DNA of 64,000 nt. Origin: Aquatica leii (lineage: Eukaryota; Arthropoda; Insecta; Coleoptera; Lampyridae). Positions 21,736-33,180 of this stretch are shown here, in pieces. Position 1 is the first letter of the stretch. The number at the start of each line of letters is the position of its first letter. Below the pieces are notes generated by a model. That model ran no database searches. It saw nothing but the letters and a program-made list of their open reading frames with translations, and was not told the origin of the DNA. The translations under genes were made by a program, and so were the position numbers. The stretch lies in contig CM069438.1 of NCBI GenBank assembly GCA_035610365.1, forward strand, positions 47,674,837 to 47,738,836, in the 5' to 3' direction.

Positions 21736-22345
21736 TTCCGGCGGCGTGGGGCTGTGACCGTGAGTATAGTACTCTACCAAACAGCGGTGTTTTTGGAAAT
21801 TCGTCATTTTTATGAGTAGAAGGTTTTGCCCATAATTCTGCTGTGATTCAAATGTCAAAGCTTCGTATCTAGCAGATTGCATCGGATGGGCTAAGACATT
21901 GCTCTAGCAAGTGACGTTGAGGTTTGGGTTTATTTTTAAATTTTTGATTATGTTTCTTGTATCCCAAATAGCAAATGGCAGCTTCTGGATTAAAACTGTT
22001 TATGACGTTAATCAAAAATATTTTATGTTTGAGTTTTGGGAAGGTCGAATCTTACGATTCTAAGTATGACTACTCGCTTTCTAAATTATTTTGTCTAAAA
22101 ATACAACGTCAAAAATTCAGACTAATGTGAAAACAATTTGAAATGTATTTTTGTACTAAAATAAAAAAAAACAAAAAGTGCATAAAATTGTTTTCAGTTA
22201 AAAGACAGATATACGCATCTGTTCAAAGATAAAAAACACGCGAATAGAACAAGGATTTGCATGAAATGCTGAAATAATTGGCAGAAATTACGTTTGAAAA
22301 AAATAATTTATACAAAAATTGCATTACATCTTACAGCGAAATTTT
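21735..22345. repeat. Duplicated non-coding segment (copy D) with tRNA-like block
   Basis: Matches 12.69-13.19 kb: the GC-rich 'gtggggctgtgaccgtgag' block, then 'tatagcaaatggcagcttc' (with one base different here), then the AT-rich tail with 'gacagatatacgc'. Copy D has about 150 extra bases between the GC block and the tail. The pair probably represents the 3' region of two copies of the same hAT-like element family. Confidence 0.6.
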
Positions 22346-24285
22346 CAGCACAATATTAAAAGCTCCGTACTTACCCAGCGGTGAGGCTGTTTGGCCACAT
22401 CTACTTCTTGCCCTGAAACGAAATTTTGGCAAAATTAATTTCGGTGCCACTAAAAATTAATTTTATTGACTTTATGCTTGATTGCGCAGACTGAAATAGT
22501 AAGATCGTATATACGCCTTTATAGCCAACTGTTAGATTATTTCATGTTAATAGCAAGCAATGATTATTACATCGGTGGTTTTTGAAGTGGCATTCATGGT
22601 CGTGTTTATTAAATTTTACAAAATGAGAGGGAGCCTCTAAGTTATAGTGTGGTTCTCAAGTGTTTACAAGAGGATTTAAATCGTACTATATTACATTTTG
22701 AGGACAATCCCGAGGATTTAATTTTAAGATTTACTACATACGCCAAATGGCTTCTCGTTTTTCTTTATTCGACTTTTTTTTATCGACATCCCATTTAACT
22801 TCTAAATAATTGAAAAGGAATCAAAAATTTTGAAGCAGCACACTTCGGTGATTTTTCCAATAAGAAACCTATTAAAAGAGGATGTAAACTTTAAAAACTA
22901 TATTGTTATTCAGTATCTGTTCAAGATCTTAAAGGAATTTATTTTGTCGTTTCTTTTTATTTCGTTTCGAATTGTGTATTTACGTCTTCTTCTGACGAAT
23001 ACGTTACAATCAAAAGCTTTACTTAATGCTTTCTGAATGATTTTGCAAACTCAAGTGAGCGTAACGAAAATCACTCACTGAAAATATCAAGTACCTCCTG
23101 TGTATTTACCAATCTGACTTGCAATAATCAATGAATTGGAAATGTTCTCCGATATTGTGTTATTAATTTGTATAGAACTCATCTTGTTACTATTTTTTTT
23201 TGCTTTCTGTTATTGTACGTTTATTCAACAGTGCGGCAAAAGCGCATAAACGTTATTCGAAGATGTTTTTTATGTTAACGCACAATTGTAATTTTTTTGT
23301 GCGTACTAAAATCTTTGTAATTTTATTTATTAACAACACTAAAATAAAATTTACATGAAACCTTATTTCAATTTTTTTGGTGCTTATAGCTAACCCGAAT
23401 TTAAATAAATAAAAAACAGTTTTAAGTTATTGTAAATAAATATTTTGTTTAGATTTGCGTTCCATCTCCAAGCGGCCTCATTATATGAACGCAAACATTC
23501 CAAAGAATTGAAATCCGCAACAACTTAGGATAACATTTTTTTGACTAAAAAAAAAATAAATTTAATTTGTTGCAGTCAAATTACGTATAAGATATACCTT
23601 TACAATTATTTTTAATAAAACGCAAATAAACAATGTCAAAACGTTAGACAACATAAAAATTAGATGAAATTACAATGCACTTAAAATAAAGAACATTAGG
23701 ATAATACAAACACGTTGATTCAGAACCCAGACAACGAGATATACTTTGAGTTTCTGTAGTTAAATGCTAAAAAACGCAAAATAATACAAAATGTAACATG
23801 TTTTGTACCATAGTGGAAAAAAATGCTAAAATAAATTTTAATTAAGAAAAAAAAGCAAATTTAACGAAAATGACGTAAATGAAACCTTTCTAGGACGAGA
23901 TAGTCGTACATAGAAACCTGAAAAGAATAAACCGCGACAGATAGAATTGCGAATATAAAACACGTAACGTAACAAAACTCATATAAGTAAAAAAACTAAG
24001 CTTTACTTTTTCTGTTAAAAAGCACAAAAAGTAAAAAAAATTAACAAGAATTGTTTAATTTTAATAACTCTACACAATTAATAAAATATTTAAAAAGTAG
24101 TATTTATCTATACGTAAAATAAAAATTAAATAAAAAAAAACTACTGAAAAACTTAATTCTTCACTTTGAAGCATTTTTTTAAAATATTAAGGTTTTACTA
24201 TTACGTTAACACTAGAATTTAAAACCGACACTTGTGGTCAAATTTAACACTAAAGTTTGAAATAAACTATTTAAAAAAATCTATT
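22345..24285. other. AT-rich sequence with nothing recognised
   Basis: About 1.9 kb with short open frames only. The longest at 22830-23036 (68 codons) shows no motif. The right part may be the 3' flank of the piggyBac copy that follows, but I could not see terminal inverted repeats or a TTAA duplication pair that I would defend. Confidence 0.4.
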
Positions 24286-24289
24286 TATT

Positions 24290-24645
24290 GAACATCTATT
24301 TCAAAAATCTAATACAAAAAATTTTCCCACAGTTTCCACACACTTTCCACAAAAGTGTTAGTTACGTATTATACACATTTTCTTTGTTTTGTTTTCTTTA
24401 CATTTCAAAATTTGGGACCTGTGTCAATTTTGTGAACTCGATCGGCCGTTCGTATTATCATAGGCTCTCAGAATTATGCTCCATGTACTCTTTGCTGAGT
24501 TTCATAGCGAGTTCTAAAATAAAGTTTTTCCTATTCGTACCAGTTACAGCTTTATAAATAGTCCAACTGTTGATTACAACAAGATCCAGTATGTTATAAA
24601 AAACGTGGACTAACCATCTACTTGGACCTGCTTTTCAATAGTATT
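24290..24645 (-). pseudogene. piggyBac-like transposase, C-terminal end
   Basis: The minus-strand translation contains 'RWLVHVFYNILDLVVINSWT' followed by 'IYKAVTGTNRKNFILELAMK' and 'LSKEYMEH'. This is the piggyBac C-terminal core 'RWP...F...LD....NA...Y' and the helical '...R..FL..L...L' segment. After an unmatched stretch come cysteines in 'LKCKENKTKKMC', 'HFCGKC' and 'FF', resembling the family's C-terminal zinc-binding domain ('C..C..K.....C..C...C..H'). One stop lies inside. The N-terminal DDD catalytic core is absent; a LINE begins at its upstream edge. Confidence 0.7.
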
Positions 24646-24785
24646 TTTGAACGAACACACAAAAAAGCACTTGTAAAACAAATGAAAAAGATAATAAAGA
24701 AAGGACATCTAGCATAAATGGTAGGAAATAAAATAAAAATAAACGACATATACTCTCTAAGATCTACAGATAGGAGAAGACGAAA

Positions 24786-25523
24786 GTGAAAGCAATAACA
24801 GAAAAAAGTAATAAAAAACAGAAAAAAGGCCACCGATCACCACAAGGAACAAATAAAGGAAGACAAGGAAAAGAGCGCATGAAGAAAGTACAAGACAGAA
24901 ACAACAAGAAAGAAATTAGGAAGAAACAGTACAAAAATCAGAACCCAAACAACAAACCTATACAACACAAATACTCAAAGAAAAAAAAACCAATTTATCA
25001 CGATTAACAACTGACCAAGACACGGAAGAAAAAGATGATAATGACAAGATACAGAAGAATAAAAAGTTATTACGACGAGTTACATACATATCATTAATAA
25101 AAGACTATATTGCTAGAGGAAAGGAAAAAGAATAAGGATTAGAAACCATAGGAACTTGCGGAGAAAAGAAAAGAAATACAAATAGGGACAGACCGCTTCA
25201 GTTCAGCATCGAGAACGATTTAAAAATAGAAAACACACTTTATTAACAAGATATACGATACAAGGAGCTTAATAGCTTATATAATTTATACAAAACAAAT
25301 CGGTAACCGCATAAAAAACGTAGAAACAATCAAAGAGACAGCACTTAATACATAACATAAGTTAGTAATGGGAAAATTTAATATAGCGCACCCAAAAACG
25401 GAAGAAGGAAGAAAACACCATAAAAAAAATTACGAATTAACAAAATATAAGAAAAATATCAGAAAAAACTTGAAGATATTAAATTAAAACAAAGAACAGA
25501 AACAAGAAATATACGTAAAAGAG
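24786..25523 (+). pseudogene. LINE 5' part: Lys-rich region and decayed endonuclease
   Basis: The 24786-25007 frame is lysine/asparagine-rich without a fold I recognise; it may be part of ORF1 or a degraded start of ORF2. From about 25155 a decayed endonuclease can be followed: 'GTCGERKRNTNRDR' (for 'G..G.G.RN.RG..L'), 'QFSIENDLKIENTLYQQ'-like text with a stop inserted, then after a gap 'KTEEGRKHHKKNYE'. It leads directly into the first tandem unit at 25524. Confidence 0.5.
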
Positions 25524-28360
25524 ACATGGAAAACACTTAAAGCAGCAATATTACAAATAACAAAAGAAATATGTAGAGAAAAAATAAAAAACTAAAAATA
25601 GGAAAGCAAGTGGGCCAGATCAAATAATTACCTAAACGAATAAGTAGGCAAAGTGAAGGCAAAATAATGGATCTAAGACATCTGTTAACCAGCAAAATAC
25701 CAAAGGATTGGAAAAAAAGTATGGATACCAATATACAAAACAGGTAATGAAAATGAATCAAAAAATTACAGAACAGTATGCCTAACGTCAGTGTCCCTAA
25801 AAGTTTACAGCAAAATACTGGGAAAAAGGTTGAGTAAGGAAATAGGAAATGATATGGAGGATGAACAAGGAGGGTTCTGAACAGCAAGGCAGACAACAGA
25901 TGACATTAGTGTGATAAGGAAACTTATAGTAGATAAAGCAGAGACATGGGAAACACTTAAAACAGCAATATTACAAATAACAAAAGAAATATGTAGAGAA
26001 AAAATAATACAACCATGTACAAAACACCCCAGAAAGTCGAATAAAGAAGTGAAAAAAAATTGTCAGTAAGAAAAAAGCGTGGAAGAAATATTTAAAAGCA
26101 AACAAGGAAGAAGACAAAGAAGAATATAACGAAAAAAGAAACGAAGCAAAAGAGGAAGTAAAAAGAGCAAAAGCAAGAAACTGGAAAGAATTTGGAGAAG
26201 AGATTTACATAGTAGAAACAACAGAAAGTTTTGAAACATAGTCAGATGGCTCAAATCAAAAAGAAGCAAAAACATTAAATTTATAAAAAACGGAATGGAA
26301 AAATAGCTATTAACAAGGAAGAAAACTTAAAAATATGGAAAATACATTATAAAGACAAATTCAAAAAAAGTAAAAGTCAAGGAAAGATGCAAATAGAAAA
26401 CCGAGAGGAGGAAGAAGAAGAACGATTGGAAGAAATATTTGCCGAAGAGGTAAACGAATCAATAAAACAACTAAGAATAGAAAAAAACAAGTGGGTCAGA
26501 TCAAATAATTCCCAAAATGAATCAGTGGGGAAGCGTGAAGGTAAAATAATGGATCCAGGACATCTGTTAACTAGCAAAATACTAAAGGATTGAAAAAAAA
26601 TATGAGTACCAATACACAAAACAGGTAATGAAAATGAAACAAAAAATTACAGAGAAGTATGCCTAACGTCAGTGTCCCTAAAAGCTTACAGCAAAGTACT
26701 GGGAAAAAGGTTGAGTAAGAAAATAGGAAATGATATGGAGGATGAACAAAGAGAGTTTTGAACAGCAAAGCAGACAACAGATGACATTAGTGTGATAAGA
26801 AAACTTATAGTAGATAAAGCAGAGACATGAGAAACACTTAAAACAGCACTATTACAAATAACTAAAGAAATATGTAGAGAAAAAATAATACAACTATGTA
26901 CAAAACATCCCAGAAAGTCAAATAAAGAAGTGAAAAAAAATGTCAGTAAGAAAAAAGCGTGAAAGAAATATTTAAAAGCAAACAAGGAAGAAGACAAAGA
27001 AGAATATAACTAAAGAAGAAACGAAGCAAAAGCGGAAGTAAAAAGAGCGAAAGCAAGAAACTGGTAAGAACTTGGAGAAGAGATTCACATAGTAGAAACA
27101 ACAGAAAGTTTTGAAACATAGCCAAATCCCTCAAATCAAAAAGAAGCAAAAACATTAAATTTGTAAAAAACAGAATGGGGAAAATAGCTATTAACAAGGA
27201 AGAAAACTTAAAAATATGGAAAATACATTATAAAGACAAATTCAAAAAAAGTTAAAGTCAAGGAAAGATGCAAATAGAAAACCGAGAGGAGGAAGAAGAA
27301 AATCGATTGAAAGGAATATTTGCCGAAGAGGTAAACGAAGCAATAAAACAACTAAGAATAGAAAAAGCAAGTGAATCAGATCAAATAATTACCAAAATTA
27401 ATAAGTGAGGAAGCGTGAAGATAAAAGAATGGATGCAAGACATCTGTTAACCAGCAAAACACCAAACAACTGAAAAAAATATGGATTCCAATACACAAAA
27501 CAGGCAATGAAAATGAAACAAAAAATTACAGAGCAGTATGCCTAACGTCAGTGCCCCTAAAAGTTTGCAGCAAAATACTGGGGAAAGAATTGAGTAAAGA
27601 AATAGGAAATGATATGGAGGATGAACAAGGAGGGTTCTGAACAGCAAAGCAGACAACAGATGACATTAGTTGGATAAGGAAACTTATAGTAGATAAAGCA
27701 GAGACATGAGAAACACTTAAAACAGCAACATTATAAATAACAAAAAAATATGTAGAGAAAAAATAATACAACCATGTACAAAACACCCCAGAAAGTCGAA
27801 TAAAGAAGTGAAAAAAAATTGTCAGTAAGAAAAAAACGTGGAAGAAATGTTTAAAGGCAAACAAGGAAGAAGCCAAAGAAGAATATAACGAAAAAAGAGA
27901 CGAATCAAAAGAGAACGTAAAAAGAGCGAAAGCAAGAAACTGGTAAGAATTTGGAGAAGAAATTCACATAGTAGAAACAACAGAAAGTTTTGAAACATAG
28001 TGAAATGCCTCAAAGCAAAAAGAAGCAAGAACATTAAGTTTGTAAAAAACAGAATGGGGAAAGTAGCTATTAACAAGGAAGAAAACTTAGAAACATGTAG
28101 AATACATTATAAAAACAAATTTAGAAAAAGTATAGTCAAGGAAAGATGCAAATAGAAAACCAAGAGGAGGAAGAAGAAGAACGATTGGAAGAAATATCTG
28201 CCGAAGAGGTAAACGAAGCAATAAAACAACTGAGCATAGAAAAAGCAAAGTAGGCCAGATCAAATAGCGCCCGAAATAAATAAATGGATAGACGGTAAGG
28301 TGATAAAATGGATGCAAGACATGGTTAACTAGCAAAATACCAAAGGACTGGGAAAAAATA
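25524..28360 (+). repeat. ~880-bp tandem repeat derived from LINE ORF2
   Basis: Units start at the 'acatgg/acatga' before 'aaacacttaaa' at 25524, 25944, 26825 and 27704. The complete periods are 881 and 879 bp; the first unit has lost about 460 bp and the last runs to about 28360. Each unit encodes the post-endonuclease linker ('LKTAILQITKEICREK', 'KKAWKKYLKANKEEDKEEYN', 'ARNWKEFGEEI'), then early RT blocks ('YGG.TRRVLNSKADNR' and flanks, normally 'GFRPGRQT.D'). Every unit has stops. Units are far more alike (over 90% by eye) than such decay would leave for separate insertions, so they arose by duplication in place. Confidence 0.85.
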
Positions 28361-28369
28361 TCTGAATAT

Positions 28370-28680
28370 TGTATCAAACCCATTTAAAAAGCACTCGGGA
28401 TTAAAGCAGGGAGATTCACTAAGCCCCTTATTATTTATTAGTTATATAGATAACGTAGTCAAAACCTGTATAAGAAAAACTCCAAAAACAGCTATAGGAT
28501 ACAGAAACCTTAAACCAGTAAAAATAGAGGCACTACTCTACGCGGACGACATAGTGTTAATTTTCAACAGATCAACAAAAATTCAAACATTAATCGAGGT
28601 ATGGACAAATGAAATAGAACGGGTGCGAATAAAAATAAAGGAAAACAAATCTAAGGTTATGCACATCAAAACCAAGTAAA
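28370..28680 (+). pseudogene. LINE reverse transcriptase core with YADD
   Basis: An open stretch gives 'PFKKHSGLKQGDSLSPLLFI', then 'ALLYADDIVLIFNRST' and 'ENKSKVMHIKTK'. These are RT motif B (G.KQGD.LSP.LF), the catalytic motif C YADD with both aspartates intact, and motif D. Motif A, with its first catalytic aspartate, was lost between the last tandem unit and this block. The stretch is the best-preserved part of this LINE. Confidence 0.88.
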
Positions 28681-28689
28681 GAGATAATG

Positions 28690-29355
28690 AAAGAGCTTTT
28701 TACTGTAAAGGTATAAAGCTAGAAGAAGTAACGACATGGATATTTATGGTCAATAATAAGCAACGACGATAGGATATGTTTGGAAATAGCAAACAGAATA
28801 AGAAAAACAACAAACATCTACTCATCAATAAACAGAACAATACTTGCAAAGAAAAAAATACAAAAAGTACAAAATTACTTTATTCGATAGAAGCCTCATC
28901 CACACTACCAGAACACAAAAGAAAAATAACAGCTATGGAAATTAAATACCTAAGAAAAATGCATCCCAAAATTGGACAGATGGAAAAATGAAACAACTAA
29001 GACAGAACTTAAGCAAGAACAAATTCAAAACAAAATTGACAAGAAACAACTAGCATTGTATGGCCACGTAAGCAGAATGGACCTAAGCAGTAAAACAAGA
29101 CAATACCTACATGCCAGAGCTATTGAAAACAAAACCCCAAGAAGACCAAGAAAAACAATAAATAACATACTGGAAGAAATACTAAAGAAACATGGCACAA
29201 CATGGCATGAACAAAACGGGAAAAAATGGATAGAAACGCAACACCGTAAAAATATAAAGAATGGAGAAAGAAGAAGAAGAATCAACAGTCAACCAAAACT
29301 TTGTACCAAACTTATTTGGTTTGTTGACCATGTATTGAGTAAAATGACATTTTAA
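28690..29355 (+). pseudogene. LINE thumb and C-terminal tail
   Basis: Two overlapping frames read 'KSTKLLYSIEASSTLPEHKR' (for 'LLYG.E.W'), 'EIKYLRKMHPK', then from 28972 'QLALYGHVSRMDLSSKTRQY' (the LINE 'Y.GH..RM' motif), 'RRPRKTINNILEEILKKHG' and 'WIETQHRKN'. A single frame change near 28980 separates them. This is the standard end of ORF2 in this LINE group. Sequence up to 29355 stays coding-like and then turns AT-rich. Confidence 0.75.
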
Positions 29356-29359
29356 TTTT

Positions 29360-30078
29360 GACGGCAGCAGCTGTTCATCAGTAGAAATACGTTAGAAATG
29401 GCTAATCTATTTTTGTCACAGAAATTAAAAAAAAAGAACTAATAGACATTACGATTGCACACACGTAATAAAGAGGCATGTGTTCACAAAACTATCACTT
29501 TCTGGCTGTAGGTACATAAAATTCCAACTAAAATTTCTAGAAAGAAAAGAATAGAACAGAATTTAAAAACTTGCAACTGATACGTTTTTAGAGAAAGACT
29601 TAAGATGAAGATAAATTAATTTTTGTCAACACTAGAAACATCAGCAAAATTATTAATATATCCAAACAAAAAAGTTTCTTTCTAACTTGGTCAAAAAAAC
29701 TGGAAGAGAAACTGAAATTTTTTGTTTATAGTTTTTGTTTCTTAGTCTATAGTAGTGTAAATCAGCTTTTTGATAACTGGCAAAAAGTTAGAAACTCACT
29801 AGACAATACAAATAGATAATTAGGTCGGGTGTTTTTGCAGCTATCGTAAATTGCAATAGTAAACGAACTAAAACTAAAAAAGCCACACCATTTAAATGTG
29901 TGAAAAGTTTCAAACTTCACACAACTAGACCTGAATATAGAGAAAAATGAGTGGACGGAAGAGAGAGACAGTGAAGCAATTGTAGTCCCTTTTACAAAAA
30001 GAGATGTTAAAACTTTAATTGTGAGTAAAACAAATGTAACCAAGCAATGAACATAAGTACTTAGAACTCACTGTCTAT
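29360..30078. other. AT-rich interval, mostly unassigned
   Basis: Between the LINE end and the target duplication at 30079 I see no gene. The last ~110 bases ('gacagtgaagcaattgtagt' and 'ttaattgtgagt') are repeated at about 32540-32600 ('agtaaagcagttgtagt', 'ttaattgtgagt'). They belong to a duplicated block that also holds the mariner relics. Confidence 0.45.
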
Positions 30079-30094
30079 AAGCTAGTGACCTTGC
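30079..30094. repeat. Target-site duplication, left copy (16 bp)
   Basis: AAGCTAGTGACCTTGC lies directly before the truncated LINE and recurs perfectly at 30798-30813 after its A-rich tail. Confidence 0.92.
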
Positions 30095-30797
30095 AATGTT
30101 GCTGGAGGACGGTAAAGGATAGTAAAAACATATATGGGCAGGAAGACAGAAAACTGTACTATCAACGAGGAGGTCTAGCAAGGGAAGAGGTGGAAAGAAG
30201 GAGAGTGGAAGGGAGGTTAAATACGGGGGAGATAGTACTAAGAGACAAAGATTCGCAGGTGCAAGAGAGGGAAGGAAAGATAAGGGAAGGAAAGTATAAT
30301 GTAAGATATGGAAAAATAGTATCCAGGGAGATTCCTAAGTATCTGATGGGGAGGAGAAACTTAGGAGAAAAGCGACTAATAGCCAGGTTTAGATGCGGCA
30401 ATGAAGAGAACTTAAATAAGTATTGGAAGGAGGATGCAATGAGGAGATGTAGACTATGTGGGGAGGGATGGGAGGACATAGAGCACATGAGTGAGGAGTG
30501 TGGCGAGTTAAAGGAAAAAATGAGGGGGAGGAAGGTTTTGCTTGGGGAGGAGGGGGAGGGATTGGATTGGATGAAATCAGTAAAGGAAAGAAGAATAAGA
30601 GGGGAGGGTTAGATCTAAAGTATTAGAATAGTAAGATGGTGATGGGAAGATTTTAGGGGAGAAAGTTTTTGTTTTTAGTTTTTTTTTTTAATTTCTGTAC
30701 AAATTATATTATTATATAAGAGAAAGATGTATCGTAACTCATTGTAAGGCCGAATGGCCAAACAATTAACAATAAATAATAAATAAATAAAATAATA
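30095..30797 (+). mobile_element. Young 5'-truncated LINE insertion, same family as 54.0-57.5 kb
   Basis: An uninterrupted frame from 30085 to 30612 encodes the C-terminal end of this family: 'CWRTVKDSKNIYGQEDRKLY', 'LMGRRNLGEKRLIARFRCGN' and 'RRCRLCGEGWEDIEHMSEEC'. The last is a CCHC zinc motif at the end of ORF2. A ~150-bp 3' UTR with 'ggccgaatggccaaacaatt' and an (AATA)n-like tail (30765-30797) follows. A 16-bp direct repeat flanks it. Truncation starts mid-codon in the tail region. The open frame and the perfect target duplication mark it as one of the most recent insertions here. Confidence 0.92.
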
Positions 30798-30813
30798 AAG
30801 CTAGTGACCTTGC
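30798..30813. repeat. Target-site duplication, right copy (16 bp)
   Basis: Second copy of AAGCTAGTGACCTTGC, immediately after the (AATA)n-like tail. The sequence beyond it continues the block that preceded the left copy. Confidence 0.92.
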
Positions 30814-30949
30814 TATTGCGAGACTTGGATTCTTCTCTCTTTTTAAAAAAAGAGAAGAACCATGTCTTAACTCGTAAATATGTATTGAGAATGATTTACT
30901 AAAACAATTATTAGAGTGTAGAAACTTCTTTATGTTATAGAATACTATA

Positions 30950-31870
30950 ATTGAAGATCTACACATTTTTGTATTGTATTCGATTAAACCAATTGGCATA
31001 GTAGTTTTTCCATTCCAAAGTAAGTATCTCAAAAACATGACTTTTGAATGCATTAACAACCTTAAAACGGGGTCTACATAGTTTGTTCTTTACTTGTGGA
31101 AACAAATCAAAATCATTAAGTACTAAATCAGGGTGACCTATCAGTTTGACGTTTTGACTGCTCAAGTAGCCGACTGCTTCAGCCAACGCGTGTGAGCTTG
31201 TATTGTCATGGTAGAGAATGATCTTTAGTCGACGCTTTGTTTGCTTTATTTTATTGACGACAACTGACAAAAAAATTGTTGTGTACCACTTAGAGTTGAC
31301 CTACGTTCGTCTAAAGGCAGATGACTATTTATACCAAAGAAACAGGCCAATATTTGCTTCGAAGTGGTGCGAGTACAAACAACTTTTATTGGATTTAGCT
31401 CATTTTGGAATCATTTCCGTGCACCAATTCCCACTAGTCTTTTTTTGATTGATTATTAGATCGCGTGGAATCTAATGAGATCAAATATTTTTAACGGTTA
31501 AATGTTCATGCAATGTCTTATGTATGCTTGGCATACTAATGCTCAGTAATGCTTAAATATCACGATAGGTCACATGATGATCTTGCATTATCAGTTGGTA
31601 CACGGCATCAATGTTTCTTAGTTGGACGAATTTTTTTAAATTTGTACGCTAGCAAAATCCATCCAAATTTCATCACCAAAAGTCGCAGTAAGTTGATCGG
31701 CACACTGCTGTTAAGATAAGCTAAGACCATTGCACTAAAATGTTCACAATTCAAATTAGATTTTTTGACTAGATGAGATTTTGAATTCTGATTACATAAT
31801 CTGTCAAAAGTGTCATGCCATGACGCAATGAGATCGCATCTAGAAACATCAGTGTTGCTTATTCTCAATA
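30950..31870 (-). pseudogene. mariner-like transposase relic 1
   Basis: The minus strand from 31270 reads 'KRRLKIILYHDNTSSHA', 'QNVKLIGHPDLVLNDFDLFP' and 'LEWKNYYANWFNRIQ'. These are the mariner motifs 'LHHDNA..H', 'HP.YSPDLAP.D..LFP' and 'W..CF..W..RM'. The aspartates of HDN and NDF correspond to the second and third acidic residues of the DD34D core. Upstream (31.3-31.87 kb) only a weak 'FGDEIWMDFA' (for 'TGDE.W') remains, so the first aspartate region is barely readable. No inverted repeats were found. Dead copy. Confidence 0.8.
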
Positions 31871-31959
31871 GAAAAATAGCACCCCTTGTACAACTCTACG
31901 CTCTCGCCAATATGCAATAGCAAACACAATGTTGAGCAAATAGGACAAAATCTTCGAAA

Positions 31960-32530
31960 TTTTGAACTGAAGGCAATCTAGCCGACAGCAAACACCTCAG
32001 TCATCTACATTTTGCAGTTGATATTGTCATAACAGCAGACAATTTTAAGATTGTGCAACAATTGCTAGGAGAGTTAAAAGCACCCTCAGCAAGTACCTAC
32101 GTGACCACGAGTACTTTCTTCGTAAGGAATTTAAGTACGTGAACAACGTTAGCAATAAAATAATTTTTATATGTAGTTTACAATTATAAATATTCGTAAA
32201 GGAATAATACTGTTAAAATTTTTTTTTTGAGCAATGTACATAAAGTGCCAAAACCTTCACGTTAACAAAACTGGGTAACTCAGAGATCACTGAACACTGC
32301 AATGTTAGGAGTTACAGAAGAAATATCAAATAACACAATCACAAACAAAACAAAAATAACTGACGTAAAAAACGTAAACGTTAACAGTGCCCGAAAGAGA
32401 AAAATAAAAGACATTGGGGAAAATCTATATTTAGTAGTGAATCTACTAAAAAATCTATAACAAAAAAAAGTGGTTTGGAACCTCATGGAACAAGTTCTGA
32501 ATGTAGATGAAAATTAGTAGACGACAGAGA
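31960..32530 (+). pseudogene. LINE RT and C-terminal fragments
   Basis: Near 31980-32080 the plus strand gives 'KHLSHLHFAVDIVITADNFK' then 'QQLLGELK', matching 'LNHLRFADDIVLIS.N......LL.EL' with the second RT aspartate region as FAVD. After a ~130-bp AT-rich gap, 32260-32420 reads 'SLNTAMLGVTEEISNNT' and 'TKITDVKN', the LINE motif 'RAMERAMLGV.LRD.I.N..IR..TKV.D'. The piece continues to about 32530 in decayed form. Confidence 0.6.
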
Positions 32531-32779
32531 AACAGACAGTAAAGCAGTTGTAGTCTCTTTTACAAAATTTAATTGTGAGTGAAACAATTCCAACTTAGCA
32601 ATAAAGCCTACTAAATAGAAACCGACCCAGCCATTGCTAGCCTAGGATTCTTCTCTCCTAAAAAGTAAGAAGAACATGTCCTAACTCTTAAATCTTATAA
32701 CCACTAAATCCTACATATGAGGATTGCTATCTTTGTATTGAGAATGAATAACTAAAACACAGATTAGAGTGTAGAAATT

Positions 32780-33180
32780 TCTTTATTGCTTTTAACACAT
32801 TCTCCTTTAAGATCTACAAATGTTTGATAGTAGGTATCTTCAACACATAGTTTTAGAATGCATTAATAAATTCTTGTGACGTCGACAAGTTTTGTCTACG
32901 TCGTGTGTTCTTCATTTGAGGGAACAAATAGAAATTATTGGTTGTACGCCAGATGACTCATTAATTCCACGTTTTGACCGGTCAATTAACCGGTTGTTTA
33001 AACAAATGCTTGCAATTGTCATGATGAAGAATGACTCTTTGTCGACGGTTCGTTTTTCTTATTTCTGGCAAACAAATGGTTGTCTATCGTTCTACGTTGC
33101 TCTAAAGGCACGGCTACTACATGATTATTTATACCGAAGAAACAATGTTATACACGTTATACATTACATTTGATGCACTG
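32780..33180 (-). pseudogene. mariner-like transposase relic 2
   Basis: More decayed than relic 1 but collinear with it. The minus strand shows 'RVILHHDNCKHLF', then a stop-ridden part, then 'NNFYLFPQMKNTRRRQNLST' and 'QEFINAF'. These correspond to 'LHHDNA..H' and 'D..LFP.LK...G..F'. The flanks on both sides resemble those of relic 1 ('gattagagtgtagaaa' on one side, 'tttttttgattgatt'-like text on the other). The two relics are therefore either insertions of the same element type or halves of a local duplication. Confidence 0.7.

Larger units (their letters stand above)
24646..29355 (+). mobile_element. LINE (non-LTR retrotransposon) with internally tandem-amplified middle
   Basis: The plus strand shows, in order, a lysine-rich start (24786-25007), decayed endonuclease (25130-25520), a tandemly repeated linker/early-RT region (25524-28360), an RT core with YADD (28370-28680) and the LINE C-terminal tail (28690-29340). 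The clade is uncertain; the tail and the 'GLKQGDSLSPLLF' block are of a widespread insect type. Long minus-strand hydrophobic frames in 25.5-28.4 kb are antisense shadows of this lysine-rich coding strand. Decay and duplications show it is dead. Confidence 0.8.

Noticed and set aside
25537..28383. Several minus-strand frames of 70-120 codons, Leu/Phe-rich and membrane-like, repeated three to four times
   Set aside because: They are antisense of the Lys/Glu/Asn-rich LINE coding strand; repetition follows the 880-bp tandem units. A repeated membrane protein family was considered and dropped.
30162..30488. 108-codon minus-strand open frame
   Set aside because: Antisense of the intact LINE C-terminal frame with the CCHC motif.
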